Positions 27,702-37,098 of a stretch of 64,000 nt of DNA are shown here, in pieces. Position 1 is the stretch's first letter; the number at the start of each line of letters is the position of its first letter. A program made the translations under genes and the position numbers. The stretch is from Brevibacillus antibioticus (lineage in GTDB: Bacteria; Bacillota; Bacilli; Brevibacillales; Brevibacillaceae), in contig NZ_SZNK01000001.1 in assembly GCF_005217615.1 (NCBI RefSeq), forward strand, positions 5,393,001 to 5,457,000, given 5' to 3'. The notes under the pieces are model-generated. The model saw only the letters and a list, made by a program, of their open reading frames with translations, was not told where the DNA came from and did no database searches.

Positions 27702-28061
27702 GTGAGTATCCAAGGGAGCAACATGGCAGGGAACACGAAAATTCCTTATGCCGACAAGTTTCAAGGAATGGGGAGCAATTCAACAACCCAATCTGGAGAC
27801 GCGCAAGTCACGGAAAATCATCCAGAGAAAAAACATACGCGTGCGGATTTAGAGAGGGAAGTAGAGAGTTTGAACAAGTTTATGCAGTCGAGCACTACAC
27901 ATCTCAAATTTACGCTGCATGAAAAGCTCAACGAATACTATGTTCAGGTCGTCAGTGATCATGACAACACAGTAGTACGTGAGATTCCATCAAAGAAAAT
28001 GATGGATATGGTAGCACAAATGCACGAGATGATCGGTTTGCTTGTAGACGAAAAGCGATAG
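27702..28061 (+). CDS. flaG: Flagellar protein FlaG
   Basis: About 119 residues from GTG 27702, chosen because GGGGAGG lies 7 bases upstream and because an earlier in-frame ATG (27642) lies on top of the promoter. The N-terminal half is disordered and charged; the C-terminal FlaG domain has LKFTLHEKLNEYYVQVVS and VVREIPSKKMMDMVA. FlaG affects filament length in other species. 12 bp before fliD. Confidence 0.9.
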   Translation: MSIQGSNMAGNTKIPYADKFQGMGSNSTTQSGDAQVTENHPEKKHTRADLEREVESLNKFMQSSTTHLKFTLHEKLNEYYVQVVSDHDNTVVREIPSKKMMDMVAQMHEMIGLLVDEKR

Positions 28062-28073
28062 GGGGTAAGGAAA

Positions 28074-29546
28074 ATGGGTATACGTATTTCCGGTATGGCA
28101 TCTGGAATGGATACAGAAAAAATGATAAAGGACTTGATGAAAGCACAGCGTGAGCCAGTCAACCGACTGCAGCGAAGCAAATCGTCAATCGAATGGAAGC
28201 GAGATGCCTATAGGGAGATGAACACACTCCTGGCTGATTTGCAAAGTTCTTTGAAAAATCTTCGTTTGTCCAGTAGCTTTAATAAGAAAGTAGCTTCTTC
28301 AGAAAATGATAGTATTGTTTCTGCTACGTCAAAAGGTAATCCGGCTATGTCTTCCTATACTGTCGAGGTAATTGAGCTTGCGAAGGCAAGCACACCGCCA
28401 AAACTTGAAATTGATATGGGAACAACGGACCTCAAGACAAAAAGTGATTTGGACTATACACTGACCCTTCAAAAAGGAACAGAATCAAAAGAGATTAACA
28501 TAACAACGAATGATTCTTTAGAGAATATCATTAGTAAAATTAATACCTCGAACATGGGAATAAAGGCGACTTTTTACAACGGAAAATTGGTTATGGCTTC
28601 AGAGGATGGACAGACATTTAATATTGCCAGTAATGGTACAGGAAACAATTTCAATTTAAATGATGCGGCTTCTTCTGCCGAATCAGGTGGTGCGGAAGCG
28701 GTCTTCAAAATCAATGGAGTAGAATATAAATCGAAGACCAATAACGTCTCGTTTGATGGGATTGATTTCACATTAAAACAAAAAAATGTGGGTAATCCAA
28801 TTATTGTTAATACAAAAACAGATGTAGACTCTGTTTTCAACATGGTTAAAGATTTTGTCGATAAATATAATACCATCATTGATGTAATGAACAAAAAAAT
28901 ATCGGAGCCAAAGTATAAGTCATATCAGCCGTTGTTAGACGAAGAGAAAGAAGCCCTGCCCGAAAAGACGGCAGAAAAGATGGAAAACATGGCCAAAAGC
29001 GGCCTTCTTCTTCGTGACCCTATTTTAACAAGCGGATTGCACGAAATGAGGCGTGCTCTCAGTACACCACTTCAGGGAGCAGGAGTAAAAACAGCTTTTG
29101 ATACACTTTCTGAGATCGGTATAGGTGGCCCTCCTTCGGGGAAGAACGCTTATCAGGAGAATGGAAAGCTGTATATTAATGAGAATAAGCTTCGTGAAGC
29201 GATTCGCAACAATGGTGACGATGTGGCCAAGCTGTTTACCAACTTCAGTGGCGATAGCAATGCGGCTACAAAGTACAGAGAAAGCGGCGTTGCAGAAAGA
29301 CTTTATAGCGAATTAAATAAGGTTATTGACAAAGTTACTGAGCAAGCGGGAGCAACCGGAAAAGCATATGACGATAGTAGTCTTGGCAAAAAACTTAAGC
29401 AAACAGATGGCGATATCGACCGCTGGGAAGATCGCCTAAAAATGATCGAAAACCGTTACTGGAAGCAATTCACCGCGATGGAATCTGCGATGTCCAAAGC
29501 ACAATCTCAAGGCTCTTGGTTTGCACAAATGCAGGGGCAACGATAA
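28074..29546 (+). CDS. fliD: Flagellar filament cap protein FliD
   Basis: 490 residues. FliD_N start (IRISGMASGMDTEKMIKDLM), central beta domains, and FliD_C with a C-terminal coiled coil (DRWEDRLKMIENRYWKQFTA). It caps the growing filament and helps flagellin subunits insert. Its start follows AGGGGGTAAGG; fliS follows after 15 bp. Confidence 0.96.
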   Translation: MGIRISGMASGMDTEKMIKDLMKAQREPVNRLQRSKSSIEWKRDAYREMNTLLADLQSSLKNLRLSSSFNKKVASSENDSIVSATSKGNPAMSSYTVEVIELAKASTPPKLEIDMGTTDLKTKSDLDYTLTLQKGTESKEINITTNDSLENIISKINTSNMGIKATFYNGKLVMASEDGQTFNIASNGTGNNFNLNDAASSAESGGAEAVFKINGVEYKSKTNNVSFDGIDFTLKQKNVGNPIIVNTKTDVDSVFNMVKDFVDKYNTIIDVMNKKISEPKYKSYQPLLDEEKEALPEKTAEKMENMAKSGLLLRDPILTSGLHEMRRALSTPLQGAGVKTAFDTLSEIGIGGPPSGKNAYQENGKLYINENKLREAIRNNGDDVAKLFTNFSGDSNAATKYRESGVAERLYSELNKVIDKVTEQAGATGKAYDDSSLGKKLKQTDGDIDRWEDRLKMIENRYWKQFTAMESAMSKAQSQGSWFAQMQGQR

Positions 29547-29561
29547 CAGGGAGTGATGCAG

Positions 29562-29939
29562 ATGTTACAAAATGCTGCTCAGACATACCAATCCAATCAG
29601 GTAACAACAGCTACTCCTGCTGATCTGACTTTGATGCTGTATAACGGAGCGCTTAAGTTTATTAAACAGACGAAAGCAGCTCTAGATGAAAAAGATATGG
29701 TAAAGGCCCACGAGGCATCTCTGAAAGTACAGAACATCCTTTACGAGCTCATGTCGACCTTGAACAATGACTACGATATATCCAAAGAGTTCTCCAAACT
29801 TTACGAGTATATGCTACAACGTACTGTTGAATCGAACATGCGTAAGGACGTAGAAATACTTCTGGAAGTAGAAGACCTATTTGTTCAATTCCGCGATACT
29901 TGGAAAGAGGCCATGCAGTTGGCCAAGAGACAAGGATAA
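29562..29939 (+). CDS. fliS: Flagellin export chaperone FliS
   Basis: 125 residues from ATG 29562 (AGGGAGTG upstream); GTG 29553 and ATG 29556 are in frame but lie inside the ribosome site. The start QNAAQTYQSNQ and the LMLYNGALKFI segment are typical. FliS keeps flagellin unfolded and bound in the cytoplasm until export; in Bacillus it also works with FliW. Confidence 0.93.
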   Translation: MLQNAAQTYQSNQVTTATPADLTLMLYNGALKFIKQTKAALDEKDMVKAHEASLKVQNILYELMSTLNNDYDISKEFSKLYEYMLQRTVESNMRKDVEILLEVEDLFVQFRDTWKEAMQLAKRQG

Positions 29940-29949
29940 GGTGCTCAAC

Positions 29950-30309
29950 ATGGAGAAGACAGTCGAAGGCTTGTTAGAAAACATACTAGCTACCACAATT
30001 CGTTTAGAACAAGTAGTGAGTGTAAAGGATTCTGAACCAGATGAATGGTTGGCTTTATTGGAAGAGCGAGAAAATCTAATTTCTCAACTTCAAAAGTTTA
30101 AGGTTGATAGTGAATCTCTATCCTCTACTCAAAAGCAACAGATGGAGCAAATATATGAAATCAATCAACGACTTATTCCATTGATAGATGTAAGAAAACA
30201 GGGTGTCCAGCAACAATTGAATAACGTCCAACGTAGCAAGCTCGCGATGAATTCTTACAACGAAGCGGGTCCAAACGGCTACGGTGCCTTTTTCGATCGG
30301 AAAAAGTAA
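29950..30309 (+). CDS. FliT-like flagellar protein
   Basis: About 119 residues from ATG 29950 (GTG 29941 is possible; AAGG motifs at 29932 and 29938). All-helical, with two long amphipathic helices, as in FliT-type chaperones of FliD. Sequence identity to FliT is not obvious by eye; the position right after fliS supports the call. It ends at a bidirectional terminator. Confidence 0.7.
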   Translation: MEKTVEGLLENILATTIRLEQVVSVKDSEPDEWLALLEERENLISQLQKFKVDSESLSSTQKQQMEQIYEINQRLIPLIDVRKQGVQQQLNNVQRSKLAMNSYNEAGPNGYGAFFDRKK

Positions 30310-30340
30310 AAAACGGCCGGGGAACCGGTCGTTTTCGTTT
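30309..30340. terminator. Bidirectional terminator between fliT-like gene and yjfB
   Basis: AACGGCCGG (30312-30320) and CCGGTCGTT (30325-30333) form a 9-bp stem with one G-U pair, flanked by A-run and T-run, so it can serve both convergent genes. Confidence 0.85.
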
Positions 30341-30346
30341 GAAAAT

Positions 30347-30523
30347 TTATGCTCGAATATCGATCGTTTTACCAAGCGATGGATGACTAGCCTGTGCAGC
30401 TTGAATGTTATTTTGTACTTTTGCCAAACCCTCCAACATAATAGAAGCTTGCGCTTGTGCTGTCTCCTGTACCTGTTTCGTCAAACTAATAGTAATAGCT
30501 TGTTTTAATTGTACAGCATTCAT
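30347..30523 (-). CDS. yjfB: YjfB family putative motility protein
   Basis: 58 residues on the minus strand, start ATG at 30523-30521, stop at 30349-30347. The product begins MNAVQLKQAITISLTKQVQE and ends in GKTIDIRA, the pattern of the small YjfB motility family of Bacillales. A good ribosome site (AAAGAGGTGA) lies 7 bases upstream. A weak sigma-D-like site (TGAA, 15 bp, GACGATAA on the minus strand, near 30570-30590) may drive it. The function is not known; in Bacillus it belongs to the motility regulon. Confidence 0.85.
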   Translation of the reverse strand: MNAVQLKQAITISLTKQVQETAQAQASIMLEGLAKVQNNIQAAQASHPSLGKTIDIRA

Positions 30524-30725
30524 TTTAGGGTCACCTCTTTGTTAAATTAGTCTTTCATTATGATTATCGTCATTTTTCCTTTCTTATTCAGTATTAGAAT
30601 AAATTTAGTTTGAATAACGTGTTTTTCTTACTATGAAAAATTATAATTTTGACTCACTAATTCTCGTGGAAAGGATGGTTTCTTCCATTCCAATAAAAAA
30701 ATTAATTAAATTATATATCTCTATC

Positions 30726-30753
30726 TAAAGTCCCTAATGAAATAATCCGATAG
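30726..30753 (+). promoter_or_regulatory. Candidate sigma-D promoter upstream of the giant repeat protein
   Basis: TAAA (30726-30729), 16 bp, TCCGATAG (30746-30753). Seven of eight -10 bases equal those of hag and flaG, with the same spacing. It is about 300 bp ahead of the repeat-protein start. The preceding 30541-30725 is AT-rich and shows nothing else I can name. Confidence 0.65.
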
Positions 30754-30779
30754 ATATAAATGAGTAGAGGTAAATTACG

Positions 30780-30993
30780 ATGTTGGGAACCATGATGATG
30801 TTTTCACGATTATATTTTTCTAAAATTCACATCACCATGGAGAACAATACTTGGGATTAATTCTGAATCCCAACAGAATTATTATTTCAAATTTGCAAAA
30901 GAGCTGTCTGGTCTAAATGGGGGGGATACTATAAGGTTGCTTGAAGCATCTAAAACAGAACGTGACCAGATAATTAAGAAGATATTTATTTAA
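30780..30993 (+). pseudogene. Possible frameshifted small gene in the leader of the repeat protein
   Basis: ATG 30780, preceded by GTAGAGG, opens a 26-codon frame ending at TGGGATTAA. The +1 frame then stays open to a stop at 30991-30993 and reads like a real helical segment (FAKELSGLNGGDTIRLLEAS, then KTERDQIIKKIFI) but has no start codon of its own. One frameshift near 30855 would join them into a protein of about 70 residues. I do not recognise it. Chance is possible. Confidence 0.3.
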
Positions 30994-31060
30994 GTAACTA
31001 GAATAACAAAGTATTTCGAGCATGAATATACGAAATTTCTATGTAGGAGGGAGCATTCCC

Positions 31061-34000
31061 ATGTTGAAAAAAGAAAGCAAAAAAGCCATTGCAACGATAC
31101 TTTTAGGTTCCACTCTCGCATTTGGACCATTTGCGAGTGCTTATGCAGCACCAGTAAAAGTAGAATGGGATCCGAGTAAAGTAACGATCACTAACAATGT
31201 AGGTAAAGCCGATACAGTAAAAATCGAGGACCTTGTAGAGGGCGCGATTGTAAAAATTTACGACAAAGCTACTGGTGGAAAATTGCTTGGCACAACAACT
31301 GTTGCAAAAGGAAAGACAGAAGCTCTGATCAGCATTCCTAACTTGGGTGAAGCCGAAGGTAAAATTTTCGTTTCTGTGACAATGGAATCTCCAACAGCAG
31401 AAATAGCGTTTGGTGCAGAAGCAGCATCCACAAAGCCAGGAGCAGATGACATTACTGTTCTCAACAATGTAGGTAAACCAGATACAGTAACGGTAAAAGC
31501 AGCAGAAGGATCTGTTGTTAAAGTATACGATGCAGCAACAGCAGGCAAAGTACTGGGAACTGTAACCGTAGCAAAAGGTAAAACCGAAGCGGCTATTAGC
31601 GTAGCACAGCTGGGTGCAGATGCCGGAAAAGTATATGTAACCGTAACAGAAGCAGGTAAAAAAGAGAGCGAACGTACGGAAAAAGCATTTGATGCAGAAG
31701 CGGCATCCACAAAGCTAGGAGCAGATGACATTACTGTTCTGAACAACGTAGGCAAAGCAGATACAGTAACAGTAAAAGCAACAGAAGGATCTGTTGTTAA
31801 AGTATACGATGCAGCAACAGCAGGCAAAGTACTAGGAACTGTAACCGTAGCAAAAGGTAAAACCGAAGCGGCTATTAGCGTAGCACAGCTGGGTGCAGAT
31901 GCCGGAAAAGTATATGTAACCGTAACAGAAGCAGGTAAAAAAGAGAGCGAACGTACGGAAAAAGCATTTGATGCAGAAGCAGCATCTACAAAGCCAGGAG
32001 CAGATGACATTACTGTTCTGAACAACGTAGGTAAAGCAGATACAGTAACGGTAAAAGCAGCAGAAGGATCTGTTGTTAAAGTATACGATGCAGCAACAGC
32101 AGGCAAAGTACTGGGAACTGTAACCGTAGCAAAAGGTAAAACCGAAGGGGCTATTAGCGTAGCACAGCTGGGTGCAGATGCCGGAAAAGTATATGTAACC
32201 GTAACAGAAGCAGGTAAAAAAGAGAGCGAACGTACGGAAAAAGCATTTGATGCAGAAGCGGCATCCACAAAGCTAGGAGCAGATGACATTACTGTTCTGA
32301 ACAACGTAGGCAAAGCAGATACAGTAACAGTAAAAGCAGCAGAAGGATCTGTTGTTAAAGTATACGATGCAGCAACAGCAGGCAAAGTACTGGGAACTGT
32401 AACCGTAGCAAAAGGTAAAACCGAAGCGGCTATTAGCGTAGCACAGCTGGGTGCAGATGCCGGAAAAGTATATGTAACCGTAACAGAAGCAGGTAAAAAA
32501 GAGAGCGAACGTACGGAAAAAGCATTTGATGCAGAAGCAGCATCTACAAAGCCAGGAGCAGATGACATTACTGTTCTGAACAACGTAGGTAAAGCAGATA
32601 CAGTAACGGTAAAAGCAGCAGAAGGATCTGTTGTTAAAGTATACGATGCAGCAACAGCAGGCAAAGTACTGGGAACTGTAACCGTAGCAAAAGGTAAAAC
32701 CGAAGGGGCTATTAGCGTAGCACAGCTGGGTGCAGATGCCGGAAAAGTATATGTAACCGTAACAGAAGCAGGTAAAAAAGAGAGCGAACGTACGGAAAAA
32801 GCATTTGATGCAGAAGCGGCATCCACAAAGCTAGGAGCAGATGACATTACTGTTCTGAACAACGTAGGCAAAGCAGATACAGTAACAGTAAAAGCAGCAG
32901 AAGGATCTGTTGTTAAAGTATACGATGCAGCAACAGCAGGCAAAGTACTGGGAACTGTAACCGTAGCAAAAGGTAAAACCGAAGCGGCTATTAGCGTAGC
33001 ACAGCTGGGTGCAGATGCCGGAAAAGTATATGTAACCGTAACAGAAGCAGGTAAAAAAGAGAGCGAACGTACGGAAAAAGCATTTGATGCAGAAGCGTCA
33101 TCCACAAAGCCAGGAGCAGATGACATTACTGTTCTGAACAACGTAGGTAAAGCAGATACAGTAACAGTAAAAGCAGCAGAAGGATCTGTTGTTAAAGTAT
33201 ACGATGCAGCAACAGCAGGCAAAGTACTGGGAACTGTAACCGTAGCAAAAGGTAAAACCGAAGCGGCTATTAGTGTAGCACAGCTGGGTGCAGATGCCGG
33301 AAAAGTATATGTAACCGTAACAGAAGCAGGTAAAAAAGAGAGCGAACGTACGGAAAAAGCATTTGATGCAGAAGCGTCATCCACAAAGCCAGGAGCAGAT
33401 GACATTACTGTTCTGAACAATGTAGGTAAAGCCGATACCGTAACAGTAAAAGCAGCAGAAGGATCTGTTGTTAAAGTATACGATGCAGCAACAGCAGGCA
33501 AAGTACTGGGAACTGTAACCGTAGCAAAAGGTAAAACCGAAGCGGCTATTAGCGTAGCACAGCTGGGTGCAGATGCCGGAAAAGTATATGTAACCGTAAC
33601 AGAAGCAGGTAAAAAAGAGAGCGAACGTACGGAAAAAGCATTTGATGCAGAAGCGTCATCCACAAAGCCAGGAGCAGATGACATTACTGTTCTGAACAAC
33701 GTAGGTAAAGCAGATACAGTAACAGTAAAAGCAGCAGAAGGATCTGTTGTTAAAGTATACGATGCAGCAACAGCAGGCAAAGTACTGGGAACTGTAACCG
33801 TAGCAAAAGGTAAAACCGAAGCGGCTATTAGTGTAGCACAGCTGGGTGCAGATGCCGGAAAAGTATATGTAACCGTAACAGAAGCAGGTAAAAAAGAGAG
33901 CGAACGTACGGAAAAAGCATTTGATGCAGAAGCGTCATCCACAAAGCCAGGAGCAGATGACATTACTGTTCTGAACAATGTAGGTAAAGCCGATACCGTA

Positions 34001-37000
34001 ACAGTAAAAGCAGCAGAAGGATCTGTTGTTAAAGTATACGATGCAGCAACAGCAGGCAAAGTACTGGGAACTGTAACCGTAGCAAAAGGTAAAACCGAAG
34101 CGGCTATTAGCGTAGCACAGCTGGGTGCAGATGCCGGAAAAGTATATGTAACCGTAACAGAAGCAGGTAAAAAAGAGAGCGAACGTACGGAAAAAGCATT
34201 TGATGCAGAAGCGTCATCCACAAAGCCAGGAGCAGATGACATTACTGTTCTGAACAACGTAGGTAAAGCAGATACAGTAACAGTAAAAGCAGCAGAAGGA
34301 TCTGTTGTTAAAGTATACGATGCAGCAACAGCAGGCAAAGTACTGGGAACTGTAACCGTAGCAAAAGGTAAAACCGAAGCGGCTATTAGTGTAGCACAGC
34401 TGGGTGCAGATGCCGGAAAAGTATATGTAACCGTAACAGAAGCAGGTAAAAAAGAGAGCGAACGTACGGAAAAAGCATTTGATGCAGAAGCGTCATCCAC
34501 AAAGCCAGGAGCAGATGACATTACTGTTCTGAACAATGTAGGTAAAGCCGATACCGTAACAGTAAAAGCAGCAGAAGGATCTGTTGTTAAAGTATACGAT
34601 GCAGCAACAGCAGGCAAAGTACTGGGAACTGTAACCGTAGCAAAAGGTAAAACCGAAGCGGCTATTAGCGTAGCACAGCTGGGTGCAGATGCCGGAAAAG
34701 TATATGTAACCGTAACAGAAGCAGGTAAAAAAGAGAGCGAACGTACGGAAAAAGCATTTGATGCAGAAGCAGCATCTACAAAGCCAGGAGCAGATGACAT
34801 TACTGTTCTGAACAACGTAGGTAAAGCAGATACAGTAACGGTAAAAGCAGCAGAAGGATCTGTTGTTAAAGTATACGATGCAGAAACCGCAGGCAAAGTG
34901 CTGGGAACTGTAACAGTAGCAGCTGGAAAAACTGAAGCTGTAGTAAGCGTTCCACAACTGGGCGGAGAAGCTGGCAAAGTATATGTAACGGTAACAGAAG
35001 CAGGTAAAAAAGAGAGCGAACGTATGGAAAAAGCGTTTGATGCAGAAGCGGCATCGACAAAGCCGGGAGCAGATGACATTACCGTTCTGAACAATGTAGG
35101 TAAAGCCGATACCGTAACAGTAAAAGCGGCAGAAGGCGCAATCGTCAAAGTATACGATGCAGCAACAGCAGGCAAAATGCTGGGAACTGTTACAGTAGCA
35201 AAAGGCAAAACCGAAGCGGCTATTAGCGTAGCACAGCTGGGTGCAGAGGCTGGCAAAGTATATGTAACGGTAACAGAAGCAGGTAAAAAAGAGAGCGAAC
35301 GTACAGAAAAAGCGTTTGATGCGGAAGCAGCAACGACAGCACCAAAAGCAGATGAGATCACAGTTGTAAATAACGCGGGTAAAGCCGATACGGTAACAGT
35401 AACAGCAGCAGAAGGCACAATTGTCAAAGTATATGATGCAGCAACTGCAGGTAAAGTACTGGGAACTGTAACCGTAGCAAAAGGCAAAACCGAAGCGGTC
35501 ATTACAGTAGCGCAACTGGGTGGAAACGCTGGAACAGTGTATGTATCTGCAACTGAAGCAGGTAAGCAAGAAAGTAGCCGTACCGAAAAAGGATATGAAG
35601 GCGAAGGTGCAACGACAGCACCAAAAGCAGATGACATTACCGTTCTGAACAATGTAGGTAAAGCAGACACCGTAACAGTAAAAGCAACAGAAGGATCTGT
35701 AGTCAAAGTATACGATGCAGCAACCGCAGGCAAAGTACTGGGAACAGCAACAGTAGCAGCAGGTAAATCCGAAGCGGCTATTAGCGTAGCACAGCTGGGT
35801 GCAGAGGCTGGCAAAGTATATGTAACGGTAACAGAATCCGGTAAAAAAGAGAGCGAACGCACAGACAAAGCGTTTGATGCAGAAGCAGTAACGACAGCAC
35901 CAAAAGCAGATGAGATCACAGTTGTAAATAACGCGGGTAAAGCAGATACGGTAACAGTAACAGCAGCAGAAGGCACAATTGTCAAAGTATATGATGCAGC
36001 AACTGCAGGTAAAGTGCTGGGCACTGTTACAGTAGCAAAAGGCAAAACCGAAGCGGTCATTACAGTAGCGCAACTGGGTGGAAACGCTGGAACAGTGTAT
36101 GTATCTGCAACTGAAGCAGGTAAGCAAGAAAGTAGCCGTACCGAAAAAGGATATGAAGGCGAAGGTGCAACGACAGCACCAAAATCTGATGAAATCGAAA
36201 TTGTAAACAATGTAGGTAAAGCAGATACAGTGACCATCAAAGCAGCAGAAGGATCCGTTGTTAAAGTATATGATGCAGCAACAGCAGGCAAGATGCTGGG
36301 AACAGCAAAGGTAGCAGCAGGGAAAACAGAAGTGACAGTGAACATAACACAACTGGGTGGAGAAGCTGGATCAGTTTACGTGACTGTAACGGAAACAGGT
36401 AAACTCGAGAGCGAGCGTATCGAGAAAGCGTTTGAAGCAGAAGCAGTAGCTACAACGCCAAAAGCAGGTGACATCACCATTTCCAATAATGCTGGCAAAG
36501 CAGATACGGTAACAGTAACAGCAGAAGAAGGCACAATCGTAAAAGTATATGATGCTGCTACAGATGGAAAATTGTTGGGATATGCGACAGTAGCAAAAGG
36601 CAATTCTGAGGTAACAGTTAGCATTTCGCAGTTGGGTTCTGAAGCGGGAAGCGTATTTATCTCGTTAACTGAAGCTGGTAAAAAAGAAAGTGAACGTTTG
36701 GAAAAATCTTATGCTGCCGAAGAAGTAACTAAAGCGCCAGCAGTAGACGACATTGTTATTGCCAACAACGCAGGTAAAGCAGATACAATCACGGTAAAAA
36801 ATCTTTCCTCTGGTGATATTGTAAAGGCGTATAAGGAAGGAACTACTACTGTTTTAGGAACGGTTACCGTTAGTGATGGTGGATCTGAGGCAATCATTAG
36901 AGTTACCCAACTCGGAGTAGATGCGGGTGCTGTTGAAATTACTGTTCAAAACCCTGGTAAAGTGGTAAGTGAAAAAGTAACAAAAGCATTTGACGCTGAA

Positions 37001-37006
37001 CAATAA
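31061..37006 (+). CDS. Giant secreted protein of 21 tandem 93-residue repeats
   Basis: About 1981 residues from ATG 31061 (TAGGAGGGAG upstream; an earlier in-frame ATG at 31022 lacks a site). A signal peptide (LLGSTLAFGPFASAYA) ends near residue 30. The rest is 21 repeats of 93 residues. Each reads like a beta-sandwich (Ig-like) domain: ITVLNNVGKADTVTVKA, a VVKVYDAATAGK turn, LGTVTVAKGKTEAAISV, and KVYVTVTEAGKKESERTEKA. Units 2-13 are nearly identical; unit 1 and units 14-21 have diverged. There is no LPXTG motif, SLH domain or membrane anchor at the end (stop after TKAFDAEQ). A sigma-D site and flanking flagellar genes suggest a motility- or surface-related role. The function is unknown. Confidence 0.9.
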   Translation: MLKKESKKAIATILLGSTLAFGPFASAYAAPVKVEWDPSKVTITNNVGKADTVKIEDLVEGAIVKIYDKATGGKLLGTTTVAKGKTEALISIPNLGEAEGKIFVSVTMESPTAEIAFGAEAASTKPGADDITVLNNVGKPDTVTVKAAEGSVVKVYDAATAGKVLGTVTVAKGKTEAAISVAQLGADAGKVYVTVTEAGKKESERTEKAFDAEAASTKLGADDITVLNNVGKADTVTVKATEGSVVKVYDAATAGKVLGTVTVAKGKTEAAISVAQLGADAGKVYVTVTEAGKKESERTEKAFDAEAASTKPGADDITVLNNVGKADTVTVKAAEGSVVKVYDAATAGKVLGTVTVAKGKTEGAISVAQLGADAGKVYVTVTEAGKKESERTEKAFDAEAASTKLGADDITVLNNVGKADTVTVKAAEGSVVKVYDAATAGKVLGTVTVAKGKTEAAISVAQLGADAGKVYVTVTEAGKKESERTEKAFDAEAASTKPGADDITVLNNVGKADTVTVKAAEGSVVKVYDAATAGKVLGTVTVAKGKTEGAISVAQLGADAGKVYVTVTEAGKKESERTEKAFDAEAASTKLGADDITVLNNVGKADTVTVKAAEGSVVKVYDAATAGKVLGTVTVAKGKTEAAISVAQLGADAGKVYVTVTEAGKKESERTEKAFDAEASSTKPGADDITVLNNVGKADTVTVKAAEGSVVKVYDAATAGKVLGTVTVAKGKTEAAISVAQLGADAGKVYVTVTEAGKKESERTEKAFDAEASSTKPGADDITVLNNVGKADTVTVKAAEGSVVKVYDAATAGKVLGTVTVAKGKTEAAISVAQLGADAGKVYVTVTEAGKKESERTEKAFDAEASSTKPGADDITVLNNVGKADTVTVKAAEGSVVKVYDAATAGKVLGTVTVAKGKTEAAISVAQLGADAGKVYVTVTEAGKKESERTEKAFDAEASSTKPGADDITVLNNVGKADTVTVKAAEGSVVKVYDAATAGKVLGTVTVAKGKTEAAISVAQLGADAGKVYVTVTEAGKKESERTEKAFDAEASSTKPGADDITVLNNVGKADTVTVKAAEGSVVKVYDAATAGKVLGTVTVAKGKTEAAISVAQLGADAGKVYVTVTEAGKKESERTEKAFDAEASSTKPGADDITVLNNVGKADTVTVKAAEGSVVKVYDAATAGKVLGTVTVAKGKTEAAISVAQLGADAGKVYVTVTEAGKKESERTEKAFDAEAASTKPGADDITVLNNVGKADTVTVKAAEGSVVKVYDAETAGKVLGTVTVAAGKTEAVVSVPQLGGEAGKVYVTVTEAGKKESERMEKAFDAEAASTKPGADDITVLNNVGKADTVTVKAAEGAIVKVYDAATAGKMLGTVTVAKGKTEAAISVAQLGAEAGKVYVTVTEAGKKESERTEKAFDAEAATTAPKADEITVVNNAGKADTVTVTAAEGTIVKVYDAATAGKVLGTVTVAKGKTEAVITVAQLGGNAGTVYVSATEAGKQESSRTEKGYEGEGATTAPKADDITVLNNVGKADTVTVKATEGSVVKVYDAATAGKVLGTATVAAGKSEAAISVAQLGAEAGKVYVTVTESGKKESERTDKAFDAEAVTTAPKADEITVVNNAGKADTVTVTAAEGTIVKVYDAATAGKVLGTVTVAKGKTEAVITVAQLGGNAGTVYVSATEAGKQESSRTEKGYEGEGATTAPKSDEIEIVNNVGKADTVTIKAAEGSVVKVYDAATAGKMLGTAKVAAGKTEVTVNITQLGGEAGSVYVTVTETGKLESERIEKAFEAEAVATTPKAGDITISNNAGKADTVTVTAEEGTIVKVYDAATDGKLLGYATVAKGNSEVTVSISQLGSEAGSVFISLTEAGKKESERLEKSYAAEEVTKAPAVDDIVIANNAGKADTITVKNLSSGDIVKAYKEGTTTVLGTVTVSDGGSEAIIRVTQLGVDAGAVEITVQNPGKVVSEKVTKAFDAEQ
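31442..34789 (+). repeat. Twelve near-identical 279-bp tandem repeats
   Basis: Unit starts (the GCAGATGACA motif) recur every 279 bp: 31442, 31721, 32000, 32279, 32558, 32837, 33116, 33395, 33674, 33953, 34232, 34511. Further but more diverged units continue to 37006. Differences between copies are a handful of bases and alternate in two-unit (558-bp) blocks. Confidence 0.97.
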
Positions 37007-37060
37007 TGTAAGTCAAAACTTAAATCAGCGATGATCATTGATTAGGTGTGTGAATTTCAA

Positions 37061-37098
37061 GACCCCTCAAGCATGTAAAGGTGCTAGAGGGGTTCTTT
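37061..37098 (+). terminator. Terminator after the giant repeat gene
   Basis: ACCCCTC-AAGCA and TGCT-AGAGGGGT form a long stem, followed by TCTTT. Confidence 0.8.

Noticed and set aside
31442..34789. Regular repeats that might suggest a CRISPR array
   Set aside because: The units are 279 bp, contiguous, in frame and coding; there are no short palindromic repeats with unique spacers and no cas genes.
31258..36345. A 1695-codon open frame on the minus strand opposite the giant repeat gene
   Set aside because: It is a shadow: the repeat has no stop in that frame, so every copy keeps it open. It lacks a ribosome site, and its product is a Ser/Pro/Val-rich pattern set by the codons of the plus strand.
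34493..36352. A 619-codon Cys/Tyr/Phe-rich minus-strand frame
   Set aside because: Another shadow of the same repeats, with an implausible composition and no start signal.
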